From positions 33,630 through 97,629 of the forward strand of contig PNAJ01000061.1 of the NCBI GenBank assembly GCA_003170295.1: DNA of 64,000 bases. Reading direction: 5' to 3'. Position numbers and translations under genes: made by a program. Shown piece after piece: positions 35,714 through 44,882 of the stretch (positions within the stretch are counted from its first letter, which is position 1; every line of letters begins with the position of its first letter). This stretch comes from Bryobacterales bacterium. GTDB taxonomy: Bacteria; Acidobacteriota; Terriglobia; Bryobacterales; Bryobacteraceae. Under the pieces are notes generated by a model. That model was not told the origin of the DNA and made no database searches. It was given only the letters and a program-made list of their open reading frames with translations.

Positions 35714-36324
35714 GCGATTGCTTCCCCCGCGATTTCGTCGCGAAGAGCCTTCAAAGCGCTCCGCACCCAGGTTTTCACCGTGCCGAGAGGCTGATTCATC
35801 CGCTCCGCAATTTCGGTTTGAGAGAGACCTTCGTAATAGGCGAGCTCAATAAGCTGCCGTTGTGTCGGCGTCAATTTTTCGAACGCGATTTTCAGTAACC
35901 GTGCGCGATCGAGCGACGACGCGCGATCGTCGAAGTTCGAAAACATCACAGGGGATTCCAGGCGATCGAGCTCCAGTGCTCCGGCGGACATTTTCCCGGC
36001 TACCGAACGCAGGTAGTCGATGGCTCGATTGCGGGCCACCGTCAGGACCCACGGCCCCAGCGCGCCTCGCGTTTGATCGAAAGATTGAACCCGGTTCCAC
36101 ACGCGCAAAAAAGTTTCCTGTACTAAATCTTCCGTGGCGCCGCTGTTGCGCACCACGCGGTAAATGAGGGAATACGCTAAACGCCCATAGCGGTCGTAAA
36201 GATCCGACATCGCCCTCGGATCGCGATCCTTCAAGCGCTTCGCCAGGTCGCCATCGTCCTTGAATCGCAATGTGATTTGCAGCAAGGCGTACGATAGTCC
36301 GACCGGCAGCAGTTTCCAGAGCAT
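35710..36324 (-). CDS. ECF RNA polymerase sigma factor
   Basis: About 204 residues if started at MLWKLLPVGLSYALLQ; the track start is 20 codons earlier. Region 2 is clear (DPRAMSDLYDRYGRLAYSLIYRVV, VQETFLRVWN, LGPWVLTVARNRAIDYLR) and region 4 has LTPTQRQLIELAYYEGLSQTEIAERMNQPLGTVKTWVRSAL. It is paired with the RskA-like anti-sigma factor, as in SigK-like systems. It probably transcribes its own operon and envelope- or oxidative-stress genes; targets are not identifiable here. Confidence 0.9.
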   Translation of the reverse strand: MLWKLLPVGLSYALLQITLRFKDDGDLAKRLKDRDPRAMSDLYDRYGRLAYSLIYRVVRNSGATEDLVQETFLRVWNRVQSFDQTRGALGPWVLTVARNRAIDYLRSVAGKMSAGALELDRLESPVMFSNFDDRASSLDRARLLKIAFEKLTPTQRQLIELAYYEGLSQTEIAERMNQPLGTVKTWVRSALKALRDEIAGEAIA

Positions 36325-36435
36325 AATGGGCGCTTGTGGCGCCTCAAATAGTGTATACGCAACGCGGTACCGGGCGGATTGCAAGGAGGTCTTCTACCGC
36401 GAGCCTGCTCTCTTTCCCGTGGGGCAGGTTCGCAA

Positions 36436-36564
36436 AGATTGCTGAAAAACTCGACCGAAGCTCCGCTCCCTGTGGTCGCGGCTCAGTAAGCATTTGATAA
36501 CAGGTAGCCTCGATACCGAGCCGTGACCATAGGGAGCGGTGAATGTGATGGTTTTCAGCAATCT
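36436..36564. repeat. Composite palindromic element, full copy
   Basis: About 129 bp with two nested inverted repeats. The outer arms are AGATTGCTGAAAA at 36436-36448 and TTTTCAGCAATCT at 36552-36564 (perfect). The inner arms are CCGCTCCCTGTGGTCGCGGC at 36463 onward and its near-reverse complement at 36515-36539, 22 of 25 bases matching. It lies between the ECF sigma gene and the frameshifted secreted protein gene, and has no coding capacity. It looks like a REP/MITE-type element. The outer arm recurs at 23333 and the inner arm at 17503, 29467 and 55281. Confidence 0.75.
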
Positions 36565-36608
36565 CTCGCAGCCTATGGGCTCAAGTACGGCTTGTGCTGG
36601 TGTATCGA

Positions 36609-36956
36609 TCATTTTGACTCGACCAACTTTATGAGCCGGAATTGATTATCGCGCCAGTTGAAGTAGTAGGTTCCACATTCCTTTCTAAAATTCCGGCACG
36701 CGTCCCGAATCGCTCCCGAGAGCGGAGGGTCGTAAACGATGCCGGTTTTCACATCAACAATCGCCATCATCACGCACTGCGCACCGCATCCCCAGACGAT
36801 GACGACGTAGTGTCCCGCAAAGTTCGGCGCCGGCTTGTCATAGGTGAGAACACCGCCACCGTGCAACACACCCTCTCGAATCCGCGTTCGGTATCGCCGC
36901 TGCTCGGCAGTCGCCAGAACAATCTTCGAAACGAGGGATCGACTGTGCTGTTGCAC
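36609..36956 (-). CDS. Secreted protein of unknown function, N-terminus probably frameshifted
   Basis: The 115-aa ORF contains a recognisable acidobacterial pattern: RRYRTRIREG, NFAGHYVVIVWGCGAQC, VDVKTGIVYDPPLSG, and ends FRLIKLVESK. In this frame it starts with a GTG and lacks a signal peptide. A good signal peptide (MVFLALATPGATAQSIPRFED) is encoded just upstream from 36984 in another frame and runs into this one at about 36930. A single frameshift would join them into a normal exported protein of ~125 residues. This may be a real decay event or a sequencing error. Confidence 0.55.
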   Translation of the reverse strand: MQQHSRSLVSKIVLATAEQRRYRTRIREGVLHGGGVLTYDKPAPNFAGHYVVIVWGCGAQCVMMAIVDVKTGIVYDPPLSGAIRDACRNFRKECGTYYFNWRDNQFRLIKLVESK

Positions 36957-37022
36957 CCGGCGTCGCCAGCGCTAAAAACACCATCAAGACGTTCGCGCAC
37001 AGATCCACGATTGGATTCTACA

Positions 37023-38123
37023 TCAGGCACACAGGCGTTCGATCAACTCCCCTAAATATCCGACGCATTCGTGCAACTCCTTCACCGGCACAAACTCACC
37101 CGATTTGTGAGCTACTGTCATGTCTCCAGGACCGAAGACGATCGCTTCCGATGCGAGGCCGCTCAGATGCGCTGCTTCGGTGCCAAACGAAACCGTGGCC
37201 GCGCTACGCCCCGTGAGCGATTCCACCAGCGTCGCAAGATCCCTCGTCTCAGACGGAGCGAACGCCGGATCGAGCCGCTTCACGTCAAGCACTGCGTCCA
37301 CTCGCAACCCGGCGAGCGCTTCCCGAATTAACTCCGCCGCCCAATCACCCGCCTGACCTGGCACCGGCCTCCACTCGACCGTAATCCGGCACTCGCCCGC
37401 AACGATATTCTTCGCCGTGCCGCCCTGGATCATCCCGACGTTCAGAGTCGTGAAGGGTGGATCGAACGCGCGATTCTTCCGCGCCGCCAGCTTCTTCGCG
37501 ACGCGTTCCAGTGCGGTCACCACGCGCGCCGCGTCAAAGATCGCGGACCGTCCTCGCGCGGGAAACGCACTGTGCGCTTCCTTGCCGCGCACCACGATTT
37601 CCGCCAGGGCGTATCCTTTCCCGGCACACACCGGACGCAGTCCCGTCGGTTCCCCGATGATCATGTGCCGCGCGCGCAGAACTCTCTTTCGCGCAAGAAA
37701 CTTCGCCCCCACGCACCCGATCTCTTCATCGGCCGTCAGCACAATCGCCAGCGGCTTCGCGAGCCTCGCGACATCCACCTTCGCAGTCGCAGACAGCACG
37801 CACGCGAGAAATCCTTTCACGTCGCAACTGCCGCGTCCATACAATTTGCCGCCGCGAATCACCGGCCGCACCGCTTCGCTCCACTCCTGATTGTAGGGAA
37901 CCGTGTCCGTATGGCATACGAATGCAAGCTCCGCCGTACCGGGTTTCGTCGTGGCCAAGATATTGATTTTCTCCACGCCCGCGGCGTCGCGATACGGATA
38001 GCGCACGATCTTCCATCCAGCCAGATGCTTCTCCGCGTACCCGATCACCGGCTCGTTCGCAATTTGCGATACCGACGGAATCGCCACCAGGTCGAGCAAA
38101 ATATCTTCCACCTTCATCGCCAT
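37023..38123 (-). CDS. ArgE/DapE-family (M20) deacylase, acetylornithine deacetylase-like
   Basis: A 366-residue M20 metallohydrolase. Metal-binding residues are visible in AFVCHTDTVPYN, GRGSCDVKGFLACVL, TADEEIGCVGAKF (catalytic Glu pair), IIGEPTGLRP and the final His in GPGDMTVAHKSGEFV. The dimerisation domain starts GKEAHSAFPARGRSA. The closest type is ArgE, releasing an N-acyl group from ornithine or another amino acid. It overlaps hutF by 10 nt, so it may act on an N-acyl amino acid of histidine/glutamate breakdown rather than in arginine synthesis (inference). Confidence 0.82.
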   Translation of the reverse strand: MAMKVEDILLDLVAIPSVSQIANEPVIGYAEKHLAGWKIVRYPYRDAAGVEKINILATTKPGTAELAFVCHTDTVPYNQEWSEAVRPVIRGGKLYGRGSCDVKGFLACVLSATAKVDVARLAKPLAIVLTADEEIGCVGAKFLARKRVLRARHMIIGEPTGLRPVCAGKGYALAEIVVRGKEAHSAFPARGRSAIFDAARVVTALERVAKKLAARKNRAFDPPFTTLNVGMIQGGTAKNIVAGECRITVEWRPVPGQAGDWAAELIREALAGLRVDAVLDVKRLDPAFAPSETRDLATLVESLTGRSAATVSFGTEAAHLSGLASEAIVFGPGDMTVAHKSGEFVPVKELHECVGYLGELIERLCA

Positions 38124-39418
38124 AACTTCCGCTGCACTTCACCGAACTCGCGAATAATTTCCTCCTGCAAACGGTGCCGCCCATCGCGAACCACTAGTTC
38201 GCCCGCGACACAGACATCGCGCACTGCCGTCCTCTCCAACGAAAACACCACGTGCGCTAACAGCGACCCGCGATCCGCTCCCGCCACCGAGCAGTCGTTC
38301 AAATCGATCGTAAAAAAATCAGCCGCGCGCCCGACTTCTAAACTGCCTCCAGGCGACCCTAAACTCCGCGCACCAGATTCCGTCGCGCTTTGAAACAGCC
38401 GCGATGTATCGAGCAGCGCTCTCTCGATCTTGTTCATCCGCAAGTGATACTCCAACTCGCGCGCGTCCTCGAGAATATCGATCTGCACGTTGCTGTCGGA
38501 GCCGAAACAAATCCGCGCCCCCGCCTCGAACAGTTTGTCCGCAGGCACCGCGCCATCCCCGAGATTTCGCTCCGATGTCGGACATGCGCACACAGTCGAT
38601 CGACCCAGGAACCGAGCCTCCTCGTCCGTAATGTGAATCGCGTGAACCGCCGTAAATCGCTCGTCCAAAATCCCGTTCTCATGCAGCAGCTCGACCGGGC
38701 GAAGCCCATATTCCCCGACGCACGCCTCTACTTCCGCGGGCTGTTCCGCGATGTGCATATGCAGAGGCAACCCGCGCGCTCGCGCATAAACCGCAACCGC
38801 GCGCACGTAATCCATCGGAACCGCCCGCACACTGTGCGGAGCCACGCCAACCGGAGCGCCACTCGCGATCAGCGCATCGGTATCGGAGAGAAACGTGTCG
38901 AGATCCGGCGTCAGAAACCGCACCTGCCCCGGATCGGGATCTTTCTTCCAACCCGCGCGCACATACGCCGTCCGCAGCAACGTCACCCGCAGCCCGAGTT
39001 CTTCGCCCGCCCTCAGAATCGCCCGCGCGACCTCCAGATCCTGATCGACGTAATGAAACTCGCCCACCGCCGTAATTCCAGAGAGCATCATCTCGAGAAA
39101 CGCCATGCGCGCCGCGCGATAAATCTCCTCTGGCGACATTGCCTTCGCCGCGTGATACATGCTTTCGCGCCAGGTCCAAAACGTGTCGCGATGAGCGGAA
39201 GTCCGATGTTCGGTCCGCCCTCGAATCACGCGCTGGAACGTGTGCGAATGCACATTCACCAGTCCCGGCAGGATCGCGCGGCCCGGCAGCCGATGCGCGG
39301 TTTTCAGATCCGCCTCCTCGCGGGAGAAGCCCTGAATCACGCCGCGATCCACCATCATCGCCAGGCCGGACTCAAACGCGCCGCCGGTGTAAACAAGATC
39401 CGCCAGCCATGCTGTCAT
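38114..39418 (-). CDS. hutF: Formimidoylglutamate deiminase
   Basis: A 434-residue amidohydrolase of the HutF type, converting N-formimino-L-glutamate to N-formyl-L-glutamate in histidine degradation. Visible: LPGLVNVHSHTFQRVIRGRTEHR (metal His pair and substrate region), AVGEFHYVDQD, GLPLHMHIAEQPAEVEAC, FTAVHAIHITDEE and CFGSDSNVQIDILEDARELEY. The HSHTFQR form and the WTWRESMYHAA segment separate it from other deaminases. No other hut gene is in the window; the next gene downstream is an M20 deacylase. Confidence 0.88.
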   Translation of the reverse strand: MTAWLADLVYTGGAFESGLAMMVDRGVIQGFSREEADLKTAHRLPGRAILPGLVNVHSHTFQRVIRGRTEHRTSAHRDTFWTWRESMYHAAKAMSPEEIYRAARMAFLEMMLSGITAVGEFHYVDQDLEVARAILRAGEELGLRVTLLRTAYVRAGWKKDPDPGQVRFLTPDLDTFLSDTDALIASGAPVGVAPHSVRAVPMDYVRAVAVYARARGLPLHMHIAEQPAEVEACVGEYGLRPVELLHENGILDERFTAVHAIHITDEEARFLGRSTVCACPTSERNLGDGAVPADKLFEAGARICFGSDSNVQIDILEDARELEYHLRMNKIERALLDTSRLFQSATESGARSLGSPGGSLEVGRAADFFTIDLNDCSVAGADRGSLLAHVVFSLERTAVRDVCVAGELVVRDGRHRLQEEIIREFGEVQRKLWR

Positions 39419-39434
39419 AGATACAATCAGAATA

Positions 39435-40340
39435 GTGTTTCAATTCACCGTAGCGCTGCTGCTCGCTACTTCCTATGCTCTCGCCCAGCGAACGGTCGTG
39501 ATTGCGTACGGTGACATGCGCTTCACCGATCCGAAAGAAACACAGGCCACCAATCCCAAGGTCCGGAAATGGCTGGTCGATAAGATCGCGTCGGAAAAGC
39601 CCACCGCGATCGTCATCAGCGGTGACGTTCCGTACGTGGGAGAGCGCGCCGCCGACTATGCCGAATTTCACTTGGAGACCGCGCCCTGGCGGCTCGCGAA
39701 CACGCCCGTCTTTCCCGCCCTCGGCAATCATGAGCTGCGTGGCGACCTGGCCAAGTGCCTCGAAAACTGGTGGACCGAGTTTCCCCAACTGCGCGGAAAA
39801 CGCTGGTATATGTCTGAAATCGGCGCCAAGATCGTCGTGCTCACTCTGGATAGTGAGATGCCGCTCACCCTTGGCAGCGATCAGATCAAATGGGTCGAGC
39901 AGCGGCTTGTGGACCTAAAGAAGCCGGTCCGGTTCGTGATTTTCAATCTGCATCATCCGCCCGTTGCCGATATCGAGTCGGGCGCGGGAGCCAGCCACAA
40001 CCCTCGCCCCAACGAAATCGCATTCGCCGATTATCTGAAGACCGCGCCCCAAAGCAAACGCGTCCGCTTCATTGTGAATGCCGGACACATTCACAATTAC
40101 GAACGATTCCTTCGCGACGGGGTGATTTATCTCGTCTCCGGGGGCGGCGGCGCAGCGCCCGTCCCCGTCACCCGCGATGCGAACGACCTCTATAAAGGCA
40201 CGGAGTACCCGAATTATCACTACCTGAAATTTGTTCTGCGCGGCAAACATCTCGATGCCGAAATGATTCGCGTCGCCGACCCTTCCGCCTCCACGCCCAA
40301 GTGGGAGGTCAAGGATCGTTTTCAAATCTCGGCGCCGTAG
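39435..40340 (+). CDS. Secreted metallophosphoesterase
   Basis: A 301-residue exported calcineurin-like phosphoesterase. A signal peptide ([18 protein letters not shown]) is followed by [31 protein letters not shown] and FNLHHPPV...[14 protein letters not shown], giving the usual metal-binding D/H, GD, GNHE, H and GHxH set; the first motif reads YGDMR in place of DxH, a common variant. The GTG start is only 16 bp from the divergent hutF start, and TACAAT lies 7 nt before it, suggesting a leaderless transcript. acs follows 20 nt after its stop. Confidence 0.85.
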   Translation: MFQFTVALLLATSYALAQRTVVIAYGDMRFTDPKETQATNPKVRKWLVDKIASEKPTAIVISGDVPYVGERAADYAEFHLETAPWRLANTPVFPALGNHELRGDLAKCLENWWTEFPQLRGKRWYMSEIGAKIVVLTLDSEMPLTLGSDQIKWVEQRLVDLKKPVRFVIFNLHHPPVADIESGAGASHNPRPNEIAFADYLKTAPQSKRVRFIVNAGHIHNYERFLRDGVIYLVSGGGGAAPVPVTRDANDLYKGTEYPNYHYLKFVLRGKHLDAEMIRVADPSASTPKWEVKDRFQISAP

Positions 40341-40360
40341 CTCTGTTAAAATCCAGTTCG

Positions 40361-42292
40361 ATGAGTAACTCCGCAGTTTTCCCGCCCAGCCGCGAGTTCG
40401 TCCGCAACGCCCACGTACAAGGCATGGACGCCTACCTCGACCTGTACCACCGCGCCGAGCAGGACCCCGAGAAATTCTGGGCAGATATCGCCTCCCAGGA
40501 AATTTACTGGTTCGAAAAGTGGTCCAAAGTCCTCGATTGGCAGCCGCCTTTCTCGAAATGGTTCGTCGGCGGGAAGACCAACGTCTCTTATAACTGCGTC
40601 GACCGCCACTGCCTCACGCATCGCAAAAACAAGGTCGCGATTCTGTGGGAAGGCGAGCCCGGCGATCAGCGATTCATCACGTATCAGGAATTGCTGCGCC
40701 TCGTCTCGCGCTTCGCGAGCGTGCTCCAATCGCGAGGCTATAAAGCGGGCGACCGAGCCGTCATTTATATGCCGATGGTGCCGGAGCTTCCCATCGCCAT
40801 GCTCGCTTGCGCGAGACTCGGCATCGCCCACAGCGTTGTGTTCGGAGGATTCTCCGGAGAGGCGCTGAAGGCCCGTATTCAGGACCTCGGCGCGGCCATA
40901 GTCATCACTGCCGATGGTGGATTCCGTCGCGGCAAAAAGGTGAAGCTCAAACCTGCCGTCGATGAAGCTCTGGTCGATTGTCCCGATGTCCGCGACGTCA
41001 TCGTCTATCGCCGAACGTGTTCCGAGATAGCCATGAAAGAGGGTCGCGACCATTGGTGGCACGTGCTTGACGAAGGCGCGAGCGAAGATTGCCCCGCTGT
41101 CCCGCTTGACAGCGAGCATCCCCTTTACGTCCTCTACACCTCCGGCACCACCGGCAAGCCGAAGGGTATCCTGCACTCGACCGGCGGTTATCTCACGCAA
41201 ACCACGGCGACGATGAAGTGGGTTTTCGATCTGCATGACAGCGATACCTACTGGTGCTCGGCCGATATCGGCTGGGTCACCGGACACAGCTACATCGTTT
41301 ACGGCCCTCTTTCCGCGGGCGCTACCACGGTGATGTACGAAGGCGCGCTCGATTACCCGAACTTCGACCGCTGGTGGCGCATCATCGAAAAATATCGCGT
41401 CAATATTTTCTACACCTCGCCCACCGCGATTCGCTCGCTAATCCGGCAAGGCGAGCACTGGCCCGACGCTCACGATCTATCGAGCCTGCGACTCCTGGGT
41501 TCGGTCGGCGAACCCATCAATCCCGCGGCCTGGGAATGGTATCACCGCGTCATCGGAAAAGGCCGCTGCCCGATCGTCGATACCTGGTGGCAAACCGAAA
41601 CGGGGTCCATCATGATCGCGCCCATGCCCGGCGCGGTGCCTCTCAAGCCCGGCTCGGGAACGCTTCCCATGCCCGGAATCATTGCCGATATCGTCGATCT
41701 AAAAGGCATCCCCGTGGGTGACGATCACGAAGGCTTTCTCATCATCCGCAAGCCGTGGCCCAGCATGATTCGCACGATCTGGGGCGATCCAGACCGTTAC
41801 CACGAGCAGTATTGGGGCAAGCTCCCTGGAATTTATTTCACTGGCGACGCCGCGCGCCGCGATGCCGACGGCTACTACTGGGTGCTCGGCCGCGTCGACG
41901 ATGTGATGAACGTCAGCGGCCATCGCCTGAGCACCATGGAGGTCGAATCCGCGCTGGTTCATCATCCTGCCGTCGCCGAAGCCGCGGTGGTCGGCAAGCC
42001 TCATGAGATCACCGGCCAAGCCGTCTGCTGCTTCGTCACTCTCAAGAAAGGTGAGTGGGACCACGAAGCGCTCGGCAAAGAACTGCGCCAGTGGGTCGCC
42101 CACGAAATCGGCAATTTCGCGCGCCCCGAAGAAATCCGCTTCTCCGACGCCCTCCCAAAAACCCGCAGCGGAAAAATCATGCGCCGCCTGCTGCGCGAGA
42201 TCGTAACATCGAACACAGTCAGCGGCGACGTAACCACGCTCGAAGACTTAAGTGTGGTAACCAAGCTAGCCGCCCAACACGACGAAGACTAG
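40361..42292 (+). CDS. acs: Acetyl-CoA synthetase
   Basis: A 643-residue AMP-forming Acs. The start [18 protein letters not shown] is 20 codons into the track ORF. Motifs: [19 protein letters not shown] (P-loop), [54 protein letters not shown] and the regulatory Lys in [15 protein letters not shown], the site that is acetylated in known Acs enzymes. It activates acetate to acetyl-CoA. TAAAAT lies 8 nt before the ATG with no ribosome site, which suggests a leaderless message. Confidence 0.95.
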   Translation: MSNSAVFPPSREFVRNAHVQGMDAYLDLYHRAEQDPEKFWADIASQEIYWFEKWSKVLDWQPPFSKWFVGGKTNVSYNCVDRHCLTHRKNKVAILWEGEPGDQRFITYQELLRLVSRFASVLQSRGYKAGDRAVIYMPMVPELPIAMLACARLGIAHSVVFGGFSGEALKARIQDLGAAIVITADGGFRRGKKVKLKPAVDEALVDCPDVRDVIVYRRTCSEIAMKEGRDHWWHVLDEGASEDCPAVPLDSEHPLYVLYTSGTTGKPKGILHSTGGYLTQTTATMKWVFDLHDSDTYWCSADIGWVTGHSYIVYGPLSAGATTVMYEGALDYPNFDRWWRIIEKYRVNIFYTSPTAIRSLIRQGEHWPDAHDLSSLRLLGSVGEPINPAAWEWYHRVIGKGRCPIVDTWWQTETGSIMIAPMPGAVPLKPGSGTLPMPGIIADIVDLKGIPVGDDHEGFLIIRKPWPSMIRTIWGDPDRYHEQYWGKLPGIYFTGDAARRDADGYYWVLGRVDDVMNVSGHRLSTMEVESALVHHPAVAEAAVVGKPHEITGQAVCCFVTLKKGEWDHEALGKELRQWVAHEIGNFARPEEIRFSDALPKTRSGKIMRRLLREIVTSNTVSGDVTTLEDLSVVTKLAAQHDED

Positions 42293-42307
42293 CCGGTAAT
42301 TTTCCTC

Positions 42308-42336
42308 TTGACAAGAGTCCCGCTCGGCTTTACTAT
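42308..42336 (+). promoter_or_regulatory. Strong sigma-70 promoter of the arsR-type operon
   Basis: TTGACA and TACTAT separated by exactly 17 nt, the best promoter match noticed in the window. The predicted transcription start falls inside the adjoining palindrome. Confidence 0.8.
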
Positions 42337-42341
42337 ACCAC

Positions 42342-42357
42342 TAGGTTAATTAACCTA
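42342..42357. promoter_or_regulatory. Operator palindrome of the ArsR-type repressor
   Basis: TAGGTTAATTAACCTA is a perfect 16-bp palindrome right after the -10 box and 14 nt before the regulator's ATG. Its position would let the repressor block its own transcription. Confidence 0.75.
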
Positions 42358-42371
42358 ATGGTGCAATACGC

Positions 42372-42734
42372 ATGCAAGCCGATCAACTGAGCGTCACGTT
42401 TTCCGCCCTCGCGGACCCCACTCGCCGGGCCATCCTGTCCCGTCTGCTGTCCGGCGAATGCTCCGTAACCGACCTCGCGGAGCCCTTCGATATGACCATG
42501 CCCGCCGTCTCGAAGCACCTCCGCGTGCTGGAGCGCGCGGGCCTGATTGCGCGCAGACCGGAGGCGCAATGGCGGCACTGCCGCATCGAAGCCGGCCCCT
42601 TAAAGGAGGTGGCCAACTGGACCGAGCACTACCGCCACCTCTGGGAGGAGCGCCTCGATCGGTTGGATCGGTATTTACAACAAATGAAACCCAGGGAGAA
42701 GAAACGACATGATCGTGGGAAACGTAAGAAATAG
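42372..42734 (+). CDS. ArsR-family transcriptional regulator
   Basis: A 120-residue winged-helix regulator: FSALADPTRRAILSRLLSGE, SVTDLAEPFDMTMPAVSKHLRVLERAGLI and ARRPEAQWRHCRIEAGPL. No metal-binding Cys cluster (ELCVCDL) is seen, so it belongs to the non-metal group often paired with AHSA1/SRPBCC proteins. The SRPBCC gene overlaps its end by 26 nt. A strong promoter and a palindromic operator precede it, indicating autorepression. Confidence 0.92.
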   Translation: MQADQLSVTFSALADPTRRAILSRLLSGECSVTDLAEPFDMTMPAVSKHLRVLERAGLIARRPEAQWRHCRIEAGPLKEVANWTEHYRHLWEERLDRLDRYLQQMKPREKKRHDRGKRKK

Positions 42735-43212
42735 CGACAGCTTCAAAGTCACGACGCCCTCGGACCAGGAAATCCGCATGACCCGTCTGTTCGACGCGCC
42801 ACGGCAACTCGTGTTCGAAGCAATGACGAAACCCGAACACGTCAAACAATGGTGGGGCCTCCTTGGGGAGGGCCACTCGGTGCCGGTCTGCGAGATCGAC
42901 TTTCGCGTGGGCGGCCAGTGGCGCTTCGTGAACCGCCACCCCAAGGGAGAAGCGGCCTTCTACGGCGAATATCGCGAAATCACGCCGCCGAGCCGCGTCG
43001 TCTTCACGGAGATCTTCGAACAGTTTCCGGATAGCGTCTCCGTCGTCACAGCCGATCTCATAGAGGAGGGCGGCAAAACGCGCCTCACCGCAACTGTCCG
43101 CTATCCGTCGCTCGAAGTGCGTGACATAGTCATCGCATCCGGCATGGCCCGAGGCGCCGGCATCAGCTACGACCGCCTCGAAGACCTGGTTGTGGAACTG
43201 AACCGGTCCTGA
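42709..43212 (+). CDS. SRPBCC/AHSA1-family protein
   Basis: A 167-residue protein with the AHSA1-like START fold: MTRLFDAPRQLVFEAMTKPE, HVKQWWG, DFRVGGQWRFV, YGEYREITPPSRVVFTE and a final amphipathic helix. These proteins have a hydrophobic cavity and bind lipophilic ligands; in bacteria they are commonly encoded with an ArsR-type regulator as here. Ligand unknown. It overlaps the regulator gene, so the two are coupled. Confidence 0.9.
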   Translation: MIVGNVRNSDSFKVTTPSDQEIRMTRLFDAPRQLVFEAMTKPEHVKQWWGLLGEGHSVPVCEIDFRVGGQWRFVNRHPKGEAAFYGEYREITPPSRVVFTEIFEQFPDSVSVVTADLIEEGGKTRLTATVRYPSLEVRDIVIASGMARGAGISYDRLEDLVVELNRS

Positions 43213-43225
43213 ACTTCCGATACCC

Positions 43226-43253
43226 ATGTGCCCCATAAGGCAAGCGGGCACAT
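43226..43253. terminator. Hairpin between convergent AHSA1 and gap genes
   Basis: ATGTGCCC and GGGCACAT form a perfect 8-bp stem with a 12-nt loop. There is no T run, so it may be a weak terminator or another structure. Confidence 0.4.
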
Positions 43254-43295
43254 CCAAAACACGCGAGGATAGAGTGGTCAGTCGCCGTTTTCCGG

Positions 43296-44300
<1,005 letters not shown>

Positions 44301-44305
44301 TTAGT

Positions 44306-44776
44306 CTAGCGAATCGCGGCGATTTTCTCGATTTGAGCGATGTGGTTGAGGTCGTGGCCGCCCATAGTCTCGACGATGGTCCGAAACGTCATGGTGCCTC
44401 GTTCCGGATGGGTCGCGGGTTTTGAGAATGCGCCGGGAGGGAGCGAGGCAATGAGCATCACGTTGAAATTGCGCACGGCGGTGAAGACGGCGAGCGCGGA
44501 ATGGGCGTCGTAAGCGGCGTAGTTTGCGGCCCAGATGTCCTGATCGAAGGGCTGGATGACGTGGTGCGGTTCGGCGAGCGTTTGCCGGAGGCGATAGGCG
44601 AAGACAATCTCACAATCGGCGAGGTGGCAAAGAATTTCGCGCACCGACCACTTCCCCGGGGCCGGGGATTTACTGGCGTCGCCCACCGAATCGAGAAGCT
44701 CACGGAATCGCGCGGGGGTGGCGGCGATTACTGGTTGGGGGTCGCGGGCGCCGAGAAACGAAGCGTAGGGGTTCAC
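44306..44776 (-). CDS. DinB-like (DinB_2) four-helix protein
   Basis: A 156-residue protein: GKWSVREILCHLADCEIVFAYRLRQTL and TIVETMGGHDLNHIAQIEKI provide the characteristic His residues of a DinB/YfiT metal site. These proteins may be metal-dependent thiol (bacillithiol-like) transferases, but function is not established for this branch. It precedes gap by 11 nt, probably in one transcript. Its start region is shared with the divergent glycosyltransferase gene. Confidence 0.85.
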   Translation of the reverse strand: MNPYASFLGARDPQPVIAATPARFRELLDSVGDASKSPAPGKWSVREILCHLADCEIVFAYRLRQTLAEPHHVIQPFDQDIWAANYAAYDAHSALAVFTAVRNFNVMLIASLPPGAFSKPATHPERGTMTFRTIVETMGGHDLNHIAQIEKIAAIR

Positions 44777-44810
44777 GAGCTAATTTTACAATTTTTAGTA
44801 CTAAGCGCTG

Positions 44811-44839
44811 TAGACGGGATCGATCGAAGAAGGTATACT
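44811..44839 (+). promoter_or_regulatory. Predicted promoter of the glycosyltransferase gene
   Basis: TAGACG (-35, 4 of 6 consensus bases) and TATACT (-10) spaced by 17 nt, 43 nt before the ATG. Confidence 0.5.
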
Positions 44840-44882
44840 TCTGGATCGCGGGTAAATGGGGCGGGTTCATACGGGGTCATAG

